Made by a program: the position numbers and the translations under genes. Below, piece by piece: positions 7,323-13,066 of a stretch of 14,031 nucleotides of DNA. The stretch is from NCBI GenBank assembly GCA_964513095.1, contig CAZELH010000019.1:1-14031 (forward strand), read 5' to 3'. The DNA comes from JBDKGD01 sp964513095 (GTDB taxonomy: Bacteria > Patescibacteriota > Minisyncoccia > UBA6257 > 2-01-FULL-56-20). The notes beneath the pieces were generated by a model that saw only the letters and a list, made by a program, of their open reading frames with translations, was not told the origin of the DNA and searched no databases. The stretch's first letter is position 1. Each line of letters starts with the position of its first letter.

Positions 7323-7670
7323 TTAGGCAACAGCCTTTTTTACGATGGCAGCAAACACTGTTGGTTCATGCTGGGCAAGGTCGGCGAGAATCTTGCGATC
7401 CACGGCGATTGCACGCTTCGTGAGCCCCGAGATAAGTCTGCTGTAGGTAGTGCCATTTTCACGGGCACCGGCATTGATCTGGACGGTCCAGAGAGCACGG
7501 AAGTTGCGCTTTTTCATCTTTCGTCCTGCAAAGGCACGGCTTTGGCTGTGCAAGAGAGCTTCTTTTGCGGCACGCTCCTTATTTTTTCTACCCCAACTGA
7601 AACCCTTGGTTTTCTTAAGGATTTTGGCTCGTTTTCTATTGGCGGTAGTACCTCGTTTAACGCGTGGCAT
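7323..7670 (-). CDS. rplT: Large ribosomal subunit protein L20 (bL20)
   Basis: A 115-residue basic protein with the classic L20 features: MPRVKRGTTANRKRAKILK at the N-terminus, then GFSWGRKN, a long basic helix (residues ~28-60), RNFRALWTVQINAGAR near 58-73, and YSRLISGL near 80-87. L20 binds 23S rRNA early in 50S assembly, and in other bacteria it also represses the infC-rpmI-rplT operon. The length is the family norm (~115-120). It is the last gene of that operon here, starting 18 bases after the rpmI stop. No convincing SD precedes the ATG, so translation may depend on coupling with rpmI. A hairpin terminator follows at 7271-7307. Confidence 0.98.
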   Translation of the reverse strand: MPRVKRGTTANRKRAKILKKTKGFSWGRKNKERAAKEALLHSQSRAFAGRKMKKRNFRALWTVQINAGARENGTTYSRLISGLTKRAIAVDRKILADLAQHEPTVFAAIVKKAVA

Positions 7671-7688
7671 AGGAGAATATGATAGTGG

Positions 7689-7856
7689 TTAGTAATTTAC
7701 AATACTTGTGATAGGAATTGCAAGTCCACGAGTTTTGCGCTTGCCCATAACACCCTTCGCGTTCTTGCGAGTACGTGAGTGATTGACGGCAATAGGACGA
7801 CGCACAACCTTGCCATTTTTTGTTATTCTGATTCGTTTATTGATGCTTTTTTTCAT
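7689..7856 (-). CDS. rpmI: Large ribosomal subunit protein L35 (bL35), short form
   Basis: A 55-residue basic protein found by translating the gap between infC and rplT. It starts MKKSINKRIRITKNGKVVRR, matching the L35 core in which KRF-x-x-T-G-x-GK-x-x-RR is normal, continues with basic segments (NHSRTRKNAKG, residues 25-35) and ends SIVNY, comparable to the usual terminal LPY-type ending. Bacterial L35 is normally about 64-66 residues; the usual N-terminal PKMKTHKGA-like stretch is missing, and an in-frame stop lies ten bases upstream of the ATG, so no longer form is possible. Its ATG overlaps the infC stop (ATGA at 7856-7853), a sign of translational coupling. The position between infC and rplT makes the call secure. 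Confidence 0.93.
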   Translation of the reverse strand: MKKSINKRIRITKNGKVVRRPIAVNHSRTRKNAKGVMGKRKTRGLAIPITSIVNY

Positions 7857-8365
7857 TTTTTCTTAATAATATGTACCTGCATACCGCGTCCACCGAATTG
7901 GATGGGAGATACTATTTTGTACTCCATAGTAATCATTTTAAGGAATTCTTCAAGTTTTTGGGTGGCCCATGGTTTGTTGTACTTTTCTCGTCCACGGAGT
8001 CTCATCTGAACCTCAACTTGGTATCCTTCATCTAAAAACTCATGCAAACTGCGGAGTTTTGTCTGTAAATCGGCCAAAGCCGCTCTTCCACTAATCTGAA
8101 CCTGCTTTACTCCTCCAGATTTCTGCGCCGCCCGCTCTTTTTTGAGAGTTTTCTCGCGCTGGTAGCGGTATTTATCAAAACTGATAACTTTTGCCACTGG
8201 TGGAGTAGCGGAACTGACAATTTCAATCAAATCAACGCCTTTCTCTTGCGCAACGCGCAATGCCTCCTCGCGAGTCATTACGCCCAATAATTCTCCGTGC
8301 TCATCAACAACCCGAAGGGTCGGGGCGATGATTTGCGAATTGATTTTAGGTTTAAATATGTCCAA
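7853..8365 (-). CDS. infC: Translation initiation factor IF-3
   Basis: IF-3 binds the 30S subunit and checks initiator tRNA and start codon. The N-terminal domain begins at KINSQIIAPTLRVVDEHGELLG, close to the standard RINxxIxxxxVRLI-x-x-GxxLG; the linker carries SFDKYRYQREK; the C-terminal domain has LRSLHEFLDEGYQVEV, MRLRGREKY and GGRGMQVHIIKKK. The frame stays open up to a TTG at 8437, but that codon sits inside a terminator hairpin and upstream of a promoter, so it cannot be the start. Downstream of the inferred transcription start the only candidates are TTG at 8365 and the non-canonical ATA at 8359, five residues before the conserved domain; infC in other bacteria is known for rare AUU-type starts. 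I give TTG 8365 as the outer limit. The stop overlaps rpmI. Confidence 0.95.
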   Translation of the reverse strand: MDIFKPKINSQIIAPTLRVVDEHGELLGVMTREEALRVAQEKGVDLIEIVSSATPPVAKVISFDKYRYQREKTLKKERAAQKSGGVKQVQISGRAALADLQTKLRSLHEFLDEGYQVEVQMRLRGREKYNKPWATQKLEEFLKMITMEYKIVSPIQFGGRGMQVHIIKKK

Positions 8366-8384
8366 GTGAAAGAATGCACTTACA

Positions 8385-8413
8385 AAAGTAACAGAAAAAG
8401 AGGGTAATGTCAA
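8385..8413 (-). promoter_or_regulatory. Promoter of the infC-rpmI-rplT operon
   Basis: On the minus strand, a perfect -35 TTGACA (8413-8408), a 17-bp spacer and an extended -10 TGTTACTTT (8393-8385). Transcription should start near 8378, about 12-20 bases before the possible infC start codons. The -35 forms the end of the T-tract of the upstream terminator. Confidence 0.75.
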
Positions 8414-8454
8414 AAGAAAAGACCGGTCGATAAGCAAGCGCTTATAAACCGGTC
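8411..8454 (-). terminator. Terminator after the 68-residue membrane protein gene
   Basis: The hairpin 8421-8454 has arms GACCGGTTTATAAGC and GCTTATCGACCGGTC, 13 of 15 positions paired, followed on the minus strand by TTTTCTTTT. It lies 17 bases after the stop at 8472 and upstream of the infC promoter, so it ends the upstream unit and is not a leader attenuator of infC. Confidence 0.8.
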
Positions 8455-8471
8455 AATATGGTAGGAAGAGG

Positions 8472-8678
8472 TTACTGGATGGCAAGAGGGGTGACAACCT
8501 CAATGAGTGTCCAAAGGAAGAGCCAGAGTGTTCCTCCGCCAAGAACACAAACGATGCTTGTTCCAAGAATAACCGAAGCAATAAAGCGAATTGGTATCCG
8601 TGCAACAAGAGCAATAGCGCGCCATGCAAAACCAATAGTAGTGTCAAAAAGGGAAGAACAAAGAAAATCAATGAACAT
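8472..8678 (-). CDS. Small membrane protein of unknown function (68 residues)
   Basis: I do not recognise this protein. It has two hydrophobic stretches, residues ~14-45 and ~41-66, with Arg20, Arg27 and Arg31 in the first part, and the second helix is rich in Trp, Leu and Gly. It is probably a two-helix membrane protein. The start at ATG 8678-8676 is chosen because AAAGGAG lies six bases before it; the frame is open to 8813, but that extension overlaps the preceding gene in another frame and reads like shadow. The gene starts 26 bases after the stop of the 142-residue gene, so the two form one unit, ended by the hairpin at 8421-8454. Nothing indicates a function. Confidence 0.7.
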   Translation of the reverse strand: MFIDFLCSSLFDTTIGFAWRAIALVARIPIRFIASVILGTSIVCVLGGGTLWLFLWTLIEVVTPLAIQ

Positions 8679-8704
8679 AGCGATCTCCTTTACAGATAGG
8701 CACA

Positions 8705-9133
8705 TCAAGAATGATTGGGTCGATCTTGAGAGTTGCGTCGTTCCCACCACAATGTTCCTCGTCCATTGACGGGATGCCATGTGCGCAGGAATACTCGCGC
8801 ACGAGGATCGCATACAGTGACAGTAGTGAGTATCCAGTTGATGAACGATACGTCAAGAATCGGAGTTGATTCAGAGGTGAGCGCAAGAAAGACTGTTCGG
8901 CCGTCGTGAAAAGAAAAGGTAAGTGTAGTTTCAAACACGTCAGAACAATCAGGTGAATGAGGGTTTGCGGAAACACATTCAATGGGGTCATATGAAAAAA
9001 CATAGCGCACCCATGAACTGACAATGCCAACGAGTCGAAGTTGCTGGAGAATTTGTAATCCAATGTTTTCAAGAGGGTGGGTGACGGTTACAATACTATC
9101 TTTAAATCGAAACAGGGCGGGAGAAGATTTCAT
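8705..9133 (-). CDS. Unrecognised 142-residue protein
   Basis: No family is recognised. The chain is soluble in character, with alternating hydrophobic and polar residues suggesting beta structure (ETTLTFSFHDGRTVFLALTS at ~68-87). Two cysteines at about 53 and 62 and a third near 108 are present, without a metal-binding spacing. The C-terminal ~30 residues are rich in Arg and Trp (TLWWERRN) and look extended or disordered. The start at ATG 9133 is well supported by AAAGGAG with a seven-base spacer. It is followed 26 bases later by the small membrane protein gene, so a soluble and a membrane partner may be produced together. The reading frame overlaps other open frames on the same strand (8668-9072), but only this one has a good SD. 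Confidence 0.65.
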   Translation of the reverse strand: MKSSPALFRFKDSIVTVTHPLENIGLQILQQLRLVGIVSSWVRYVFSYDPIECVSANPHSPDCSDVFETTLTFSFHDGRTVFLALTSESTPILDVSFINWILTTVTVCDPRARVFLRTWHPVNGRGTLWWERRNSQDRPNHS

Positions 9134-9199
9134 AAAAGTACTCCTTTATTTCAAAAATTGAAAAGATCGGGCGTTAATTTCACACTACTCCACTTGGAT

Positions 9200-9232
9200 A
9201 AAAAAAGCGACCCGCCAAAATTTTGACGGGTC
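9200..9232 (-). terminator. Terminator after the 103-residue gene
   Basis: On the minus strand, GACCCGTCAAAA pairs with TTTTGGCGGGTC (9232-9209, one G-T pair), followed by GC and seven T residues (9206-9200). It ends the gene whose stop is at 9258 and separates it from the next minus-strand unit. Confidence 0.9.
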
Positions 9233-9257
9233 AGTCTCGGTTACGAGGCGGGGGATA

Positions 9258-9569
9258 TCAAACCCCCAAAGCCTGACGTTCTTCTGGGGTAAGTTTTGCC
9301 AAAATAAAATTGCGTCGACCCTCTTCAAAATTTTTATTAAGAGTTATCGACTTAGGCGATGCCAGCAAAAAACACTGGCCATCAGGAAGGAGTAATGCCT
9401 GATGCTTGCTGGTCGACGGCACTGTCATCGAATAGTCGGCATGATATTCGGCAAGCATCTTGGCAAATTCTTCCGAATAAAAAAAACCGAGACTTTCCGA
9501 TCCAGAGTTTGATCCCAACGGCGAAAGCCGAGCTTCAAATACATTGATAATATCAACTTCGATTTTCAT
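9258..9569 (-). CDS. Unrecognised 103-residue protein with its own promoter and terminator
   Basis: I do not recognise the family. The chain starts MKIEVDIINVFEARLSPLGS, has an acidic helical stretch (SEEFAKMLAEYHADY, ~32-46), a middle beta-like part (HQALLLPDGQCFLLASPKSI, ~56-75) and a basic/helical C-terminus (NFEEGRRNFILAKLTPEERQ). It lacks a signal peptide and membrane helices, so it is likely cytosolic. The start ATG at 9569 has a very strong AGGAGG five bases before it. A TTGACA/TATAAT promoter and a T-tract hairpin frame it as a single-gene transcription unit with a ~70-base 5' leader. These strong signals suggest an abundant product. Confidence 0.75.
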   Translation of the reverse strand: MKIEVDIINVFEARLSPLGSNSGSESLGFFYSEEFAKMLAEYHADYSMTVPSTSKHQALLLPDGQCFLLASPKSITLNKNFEEGRRNFILAKLTPEERQALGV

Positions 9570-9592
9570 ACCAACCTCCTGTTTTCAATCTT

Positions 9593-9619
9593 CCTGCCCT
9601 TATCAGGCGACCTGCCCTT
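9593..9619 (-). repeat. Short direct repeat in the 5' leader of the 103-residue gene
   Basis: AAGGGCAGG occurs twice on the minus strand (9601-9593 and 9619-9611), 18 bases apart, within the transcribed leader. A small CAGG/CCTG hairpin (9614-9604) lies between them. This may be a protein-binding or structured regulatory site, or chance. Confidence 0.35.
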
Positions 9620-9645
9620 TAAAAGAGTCAGGAATTACTCTTATA

Positions 9646-9675
9646 ATTATAGTATATTTTATAACATTTTGTCAA
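9646..9675 (-). promoter_or_regulatory. Promoter of the 103-residue gene
   Basis: A perfect -35 TTGACA (9675-9670), an 18-bp AT-rich spacer and a perfect -10 TATAAT (9651-9646) on the minus strand. Transcription should begin near 9639, leaving a leader of about 70 bases. Confidence 0.85.
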
Positions 9676-9697
9676 CTATCCGTAATGGCTCAATACC

Positions 9698-9726
9698 TTG
9701 GAATCATGACGAAAAGATGATAGGAT
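9698..9726 (+). promoter_or_regulatory. Promoter of the Gfo/Idh/MocA oxidoreductase gene
   Basis: TTGGAA (9698-9703), a 17-bp spacer and TAGGAT (9721-9726) preceded by TGA, giving an extended -10. The start of transcription would be near 9733. The promoter is divergent from that of the 103-residue gene. Confidence 0.55.
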
Positions 9727-9733
9727 CGACGGT

Positions 9734-9755
9734 ATTCGTAACAGACGCTACGAAT
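9734..9755. promoter_or_regulatory. Inverted repeat at the start of the Gfo/Idh/MocA transcript (operator or stem-loop)
   Basis: ATTCGTA and TACGAAT form a perfect 7-bp inverted repeat around eight bases, placed at about +1 to +22 from the predicted start of transcription. This is a common position for a repressor operator. It could also fold as a short 5' stem-loop. Confidence 0.35.
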
Positions 9756-9795
9756 GTATTTTGAAAAACCAAACATCAGTTTGAAAGGAAAACAT

Positions 9796-10794
9796 ATGAA
9801 ATCAGTAACCGCTGCTATTGTTGGAACTGGAAGGGTAGCGCAACAACACATAAATGCGTATCACGCCAATGGAATAGATGTGGTGGCTCTGTGTGGTCGC
9901 GACATTCATTCGGTACGTAATAAAGCCAAGGGCTGGTGTCCTAATGCTCAGTGTTATGACTCCGTAGAAAAAATGGTGGAAAAAGAGACGGATTGTTCGC
10001 TGGTAACAGTGGCGTCTCCACCAGAGTTACATGCAAAACACGCAATAACCATTGCGAAAAGTGGGAAGCATATGGTTATTGAAAAACCAGTTGCGCTCAA
10101 TTATGTGGAGCTTGAAAAAATGATTGAAGCGGTAAATGAATCTAGAGTAACAACAATGGTGAGTTTTGTATTGAGATGGAATGAGTTGGTGCAAAACATC
10201 CAAGAAACATTTTATCCAATGATCGCTCCAGCCCATCATATCGAAACCGCATATTTGCACGGATCGTTTCATGGAAAGCAACACCTGATACACGAATATG
10301 GAACACGCGCAGAGCCAATTGGATCCTTTATTGGAGGAGGGTGCCATGCGGTTGATATGGCGCAGCATCTATTGGGGTTCGATATTGTTTCTGTAAGCGC
10401 AGTATCAAGTTCCCCATCTCAAAAACTATTAAGAACACTGGCAGTGCTTGCAGAGTTTGAAAACGGTGCCATTGGCACCATAACGGCAAGTGACAACATC
10501 TTCATGCCATATCAGTTCAAGATAGAGATACGCGGTCTCGGGGGATCGATTAATCTCAACAAGATGTACAGTCACAAAATCAGAGGATCATCTGAGATTA
10601 TAATCCCCGGACAAGTTCCCGATAGTGGAGCAGTCTGGCACCATCCGTTTACTGAGATGATAAAAGAGTTTGTAGAGTGCGCGCGAGACAATAGGGAAAC
10701 GAGCTGTAGCCTTCGTAACAGCTATACTACCCATGCTGCATGCTTTGCCGCGGAAGAATCAGTGCGAAAAAATGGTTTGCGGATAAACATCTAA
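9796..10794 (+). CDS. Gfo/Idh/MocA-family NAD(P)-dependent oxidoreductase
   Basis: A 332-residue protein with an N-terminal Rossmann domain: AAIVGTGRVAQQH at 6-18 contains the dinucleotide-binding G-x-G-x-x-A, SPPELHAKHA near 75-84 follows it, and EKP at 96-98 is the family's signature motif. The C-terminal domain has GGGCHAVDMAQHLLG, where H184 and D187 fit the usual catalytic H-x-x-D. Such enzymes oxidise or reduce sugars, sugar nucleotides or inositol. The start at ATG 9796 is preferred over the ATG at 9754, because AGGA sits six bases before 9796 and the Rossmann fold begins at once after it. The gene faces a kinase of the N-acetylhexosamine type across a shared terminator. A joint role in sugar or amino-sugar metabolism is plausible but only inferred; the substrate is unknown. 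Confidence 0.92.
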   Translation: MKSVTAAIVGTGRVAQQHINAYHANGIDVVALCGRDIHSVRNKAKGWCPNAQCYDSVEKMVEKETDCSLVTVASPPELHAKHAITIAKSGKHMVIEKPVALNYVELEKMIEAVNESRVTTMVSFVLRWNELVQNIQETFYPMIAPAHHIETAYLHGSFHGKQHLIHEYGTRAEPIGSFIGGGCHAVDMAQHLLGFDIVSVSAVSSSPSQKLLRTLAVLAEFENGAIGTITASDNIFMPYQFKIEIRGLGGSINLNKMYSHKIRGSSEIIIPGQVPDSGAVWHHPFTEMIKEFVECARDNRETSCSLRNSYTTHAACFAAEESVRKNGLRINI

Positions 10795-10800
10795 ACAAGT

Positions 10801-10836
10801 GCCCTGTGTGAATTATTCACACAGGGCGTATTTTTT
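10801..10836 (+). terminator. Terminator between the convergent oxidoreductase and kinase genes
   Basis: GCCCTGTGTGAAT and ATTCACACAGGGC form a near-perfect palindrome (10801-10827, central T), followed by GTATTTTTT. It ends the + strand gene six bases after its stop and can act weakly for the minus-strand gene. Confidence 0.88.
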
Positions 10837-10851
10837 AAGAAGAGAGACCAG

Positions 10852-11958
10852 TTAACGAAGATCTCTCGACAATTCAAGCACCAACAAATCAGCGTCATCT
10901 TGGTGAGCAAGAAAGTTTTGATAATAAGAAAATTGAAGCGCCCCACGAGTACAACCCTGTTCGATTCGCGAAGAGTATCGATCGTTATTGATTTGAAAAT
11001 AATTTTGTTCAAAAGAATCAATAACAAATCGTGCTGCAACCTCCAATATCATATCTGCTACACCTCTTGAAATGGCGAGAAATTCATTTTTTGTTAAAAA
11101 CGATTTTGCCATTGATATATAACCACGAAGCAATGATTCAAAAATATTCATATCAAACATTGGATTAGAATCATCCTCCGATGATGTGGAACACCAGCTT
11201 CTCACCATGTCTCCAACATCAGTTGCAATAAATCCATGTCCTAGAGTGTCTAGATCAAGAAGGGTGTGAGCAAACCGACCCGTTGAATCAAATCGCACAT
11301 TAGAAATTTTTAGATCTCCATGGATGATTCTTGAGGGACTTCCATGAATTTTCGGAGAAAGTCTAATATACGATTCGTATATTTGTTTTGCAAGTTCACC
11401 CCTAATCGCGCAATAGTCTGTTGCAGAAAAGTCGGCATTTTTTACAACAGGAGCAAAAACCGACAAAGAATTATTTTCAGCGCAATACAAGAGTTTTTTC
11501 ATGATCTGTTTTGTATCATGAAAATTGGAAATCTTGTGTTTAAATGTATAGGAGAAAGAAGAAAGTGTAGCATGAAACAAGCCCAGAGTCGCGGCAGCGC
11601 TAAAAGTCTGTTCGCAAGTAGCTCTACCATCAAGACAAAGACCCGGGATATATTCCATCATCCTCCAAATTTCAGAACGCAAAACATTCTTTTCAATGAC
11701 ATACTGGCATCCATTGCGCGTTGGGACAAATTTAATTGTTGATACGGATTGACTTCTAAGATAATCACTTACAGTCACAGTATCAGTCATTACTGATTCT
11801 TGAAAAACATGATGCATTTTTTGCATGATGTATTTATTATCAAGCACATCATGAATCAGGTAGGATTCATTAATGATTCCACCGCTGCAAAGATCTATGT
11901 GTTTAATCTCGGCAATAGAAAATTGTTGAGCAATGCGACTAATAACAGAAATGTTCAT
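10852..11958 (-). CDS. Phosphotransferase of the APH/choline-kinase fold, similar to N-acetylhexosamine kinase
   Basis: A 368-residue kinase of the aminoglycoside-phosphotransferase fold. SGGIINESYLI at 25-35 is the nucleotide-loop region and YIMQKMHHVFQES at 43-55 the beta-3 strand with Lys. HGDLKISNVRFD at 213-224 is the catalytic loop with D215 as base and N220 for metal. LLDLDT at 233-238 carries the second metal-binding Asp, D237. DVGDMVRS follows at 247-254. The pattern GG-x-IN-x-[ST]Y, the phrase Q-x-x-[NH]HHVF and DLDT-x-x-x-G-x-x-x-x-DVGD resemble NahK-type N-acetylhexosamine 1-kinases, though those usually have HNDTK in place of HGDLK. The substrate is thus likely a small hydroxylated molecule such as a sugar, not an antibiotic. 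AAAGGA lies ten bases before the ATG. It converges with the oxidoreductase gene. Confidence 0.83.
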   Translation of the reverse strand: MNISVISRIAQQFSIAEIKHIDLCSGGIINESYLIHDVLDNKYIMQKMHHVFQESVMTDTVTVSDYLRSQSVSTIKFVPTRNGCQYVIEKNVLRSEIWRMMEYIPGLCLDGRATCEQTFSAAATLGLFHATLSSFSYTFKHKISNFHDTKQIMKKLLYCAENNSLSVFAPVVKNADFSATDYCAIRGELAKQIYESYIRLSPKIHGSPSRIIHGDLKISNVRFDSTGRFAHTLLDLDTLGHGFIATDVGDMVRSWCSTSSEDDSNPMFDMNIFESLLRGYISMAKSFLTKNEFLAISRGVADMILEVAARFVIDSFEQNYFQINNDRYSSRIEQGCTRGALQFSYYQNFLAHQDDADLLVLELSRDLR

Positions 11959-12064
11959 ACAAACAAAATCCTTTCGTGGGAAGTAAAAAATACTAAAAAA
12001 ATTGTAATAAAAAATAAGGAGAAAGGGAAATAAGCACCTTCCGTTACGCAGCTAGTATGCAAAA

Positions 12065-12093
12065 TTGACAAATATAAAAAATTAGTGTATTAA
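12065..12093 (+). promoter_or_regulatory. Promoter of the PP2C phosphatase gene
   Basis: TTGACA (12065-12070), a 17-bp spacer and TATTAA (12088-12093). The transcript would start near 12100 and carry a leader of about 58 bases ending in the GGAGG SD. Confidence 0.65.
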
Positions 12094-12107
12094 AAGGGAT
12101 AGAAGCT

Positions 12108-12161
12108 ATGAATCGATATTCATACAAAGCACATTCACATTTTTATACGGAGGTTCTATGA
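12108..12161 (+). CDS. Possible 17-residue leader peptide before the PP2C gene
   Basis: An ATG at 12108 opens a 17-codon frame (MNRYSYKAHSHFYTEVL) ending in a TGA that shares bases with the PP2C start codon (ATGA at 12158-12161). AGAAG upstream is only a weak SD. The exact overlap suggests translational coupling, but a frame this short can arise by chance. Confidence 0.25.
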   Translation: MNRYSYKAHSHFYTEVL

Positions 12162-12967
12162 GCGGATTACAAGTCTTTTCAAAATCAGTAGCGCAACCAA
12201 ATGCGGGTGACAGAAGAAATGAAGATGCCTATTTGGTTGTACGACATGGCGCAGGTGTTGTTGCGGGGGTATTTGATGGGGTTGGAGGAATGCGAAATGG
12301 AAGCGATGCTTCAATGGTGGCAGTTGAAGCACTAAGGCGTTCCGCCGAGAATTTTTTTAACCAAACAAAAACAGAAACGCCCGAAGATTTTTTAAAAAGA
12401 ATCGCAAAAAAAATAAATAAAGAAATACGGGAACGGTACAGGAAAACCGCATCAACCACCGGATGCTATGGAGTATTTACTCCCGTAAAAAAAGGCGCGT
12501 ATGAAGTTCTTATCGCAAATATCGGCGACAGCAGGGCATATTTGCTTACAAGTGAATCAGCGCTCAACAAGATAACAAATGATGACAGTTTGTTCCCCAC
12601 TTTTAACGATCAGTTGGATTTGGTCGAGTGCGATGCTGATTTGGAAAATAATTACGGCCTTCATTTGGCATTTGAGCACCGAAACGGTATCACGAATGCA
12701 CTGGGATTAGGAGCGGACATTAAATTATATAAGCAAGCACTCAATTCTGGGGATTCGGTTATTTTTACAACCGATGGCATTCATGATGTCTTGAGTAAAA
12801 ATCAACTCAAAGGAGTTGTTGATTGTTGTAATAAAGTTCCATTCTCCGCCGAGCGTCTCGGGAATGAAATACTGAAGGAAGTGGAGCGTCAAAATGAAAG
12901 ACTGGGCAATGTGCGGAGAAAACTTGATGATGCCACAATTGTCATCATCCATAATCCGGTACGGTAA
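12158..12967 (+). CDS. PP2C-type Ser/Thr protein phosphatase
   Basis: A 269-residue phosphatase of the PPM/PP2C family, which removes phosphate from Ser/Thr residues using two Mn or Mg ions. The motifs are in order: RRNEDAY at 19-25 (E22, D23), GVFDGVGG at 37-44 (D40, metal), ANIGDSRAYLL at 120-130 (D124), ITNALGLG at 178-185, TTDGIHD at 204-210 (D206) and KLDDATIVII at 255-264 (D258). All metal-binding Asp residues expected for an active enzyme appear to be present. The length suits a catalytic domain alone, with no membrane helix. GGAGG four bases before the ATG and a TTGACA promoter support this start. No partner Ser/Thr kinase gene is in the window. A hairpin terminator follows. Confidence 0.93.
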   Translation: MSGLQVFSKSVAQPNAGDRRNEDAYLVVRHGAGVVAGVFDGVGGMRNGSDASMVAVEALRRSAENFFNQTKTETPEDFLKRIAKKINKEIRERYRKTASTTGCYGVFTPVKKGAYEVLIANIGDSRAYLLTSESALNKITNDDSLFPTFNDQLDLVECDADLENNYGLHLAFEHRNGITNALGLGADIKLYKQALNSGDSVIFTTDGIHDVLSKNQLKGVVDCCNKVPFSAERLGNEILKEVERQNERLGNVRRKLDDATIVIIHNPVR

Positions 12968-12976
12968 TCAATGAAA

Positions 12977-13014
12977 AACGGCTTGCGCTACTTTAAGCGC
13001 AAGCCGTTGTTTTT
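12977..13014 (+). terminator. Terminator after the PP2C gene
   Basis: AACGGCTTGCGCT (12977-12989) pairs perfectly with AGCGCAAGCCGTT (12996-13008) around ACTTTA, followed by GTTTTT. Confidence 0.92.
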
Positions 13015-13018
13015 AATT

Positions 13019-13053
13019 AAAAAAGGGGACTCGCTGTTTATAACAGCGAAGTC
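13019..13053 (-). terminator. Terminator after the signal-peptide membrane protein gene
   Basis: On the minus strand, GACTTCGCTGTT pairs with AACAGCGAGTC (13053-13028) with one bulged T and a three-base loop, followed by CCCC and TTTTTT (13024-13019). It lies directly beside the PP2C terminator, so the convergent genes each have their own. Confidence 0.82.
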
Positions 13054-13066
13054 GCTTGTGGTGATG

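Noticed and set aside
8366..8437. TTG at 8437 as the infC start
   Set aside because: It lies in the terminator hairpin and upstream of the operon promoter, and the residues it would add match nothing in IF-3.
8679..8813. Longer N-terminus of the 68-residue membrane protein
   Set aside because: The extension overlaps the upstream gene, while a strong SD sits directly before the ATG at 8678.
8668..9072. 134-codon minus-strand frame overlapping the 142-residue gene
   Set aside because: It is in another frame from the 142-residue frame, which has AAAGGAG at the right distance. This one has no SD and starts inside the other gene.
9754..9795. ATG at 9754 as the start of the oxidoreductase
   Set aside because: It has no SD and overlaps the inverted repeat. 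The ATG at 9796 has AGGA at good spacing and begins the Rossmann fold directly.
11344..11742. 132-codon + strand frame
   Set aside because: It is antisense to the catalytic region of the kinase gene, with no start signals.
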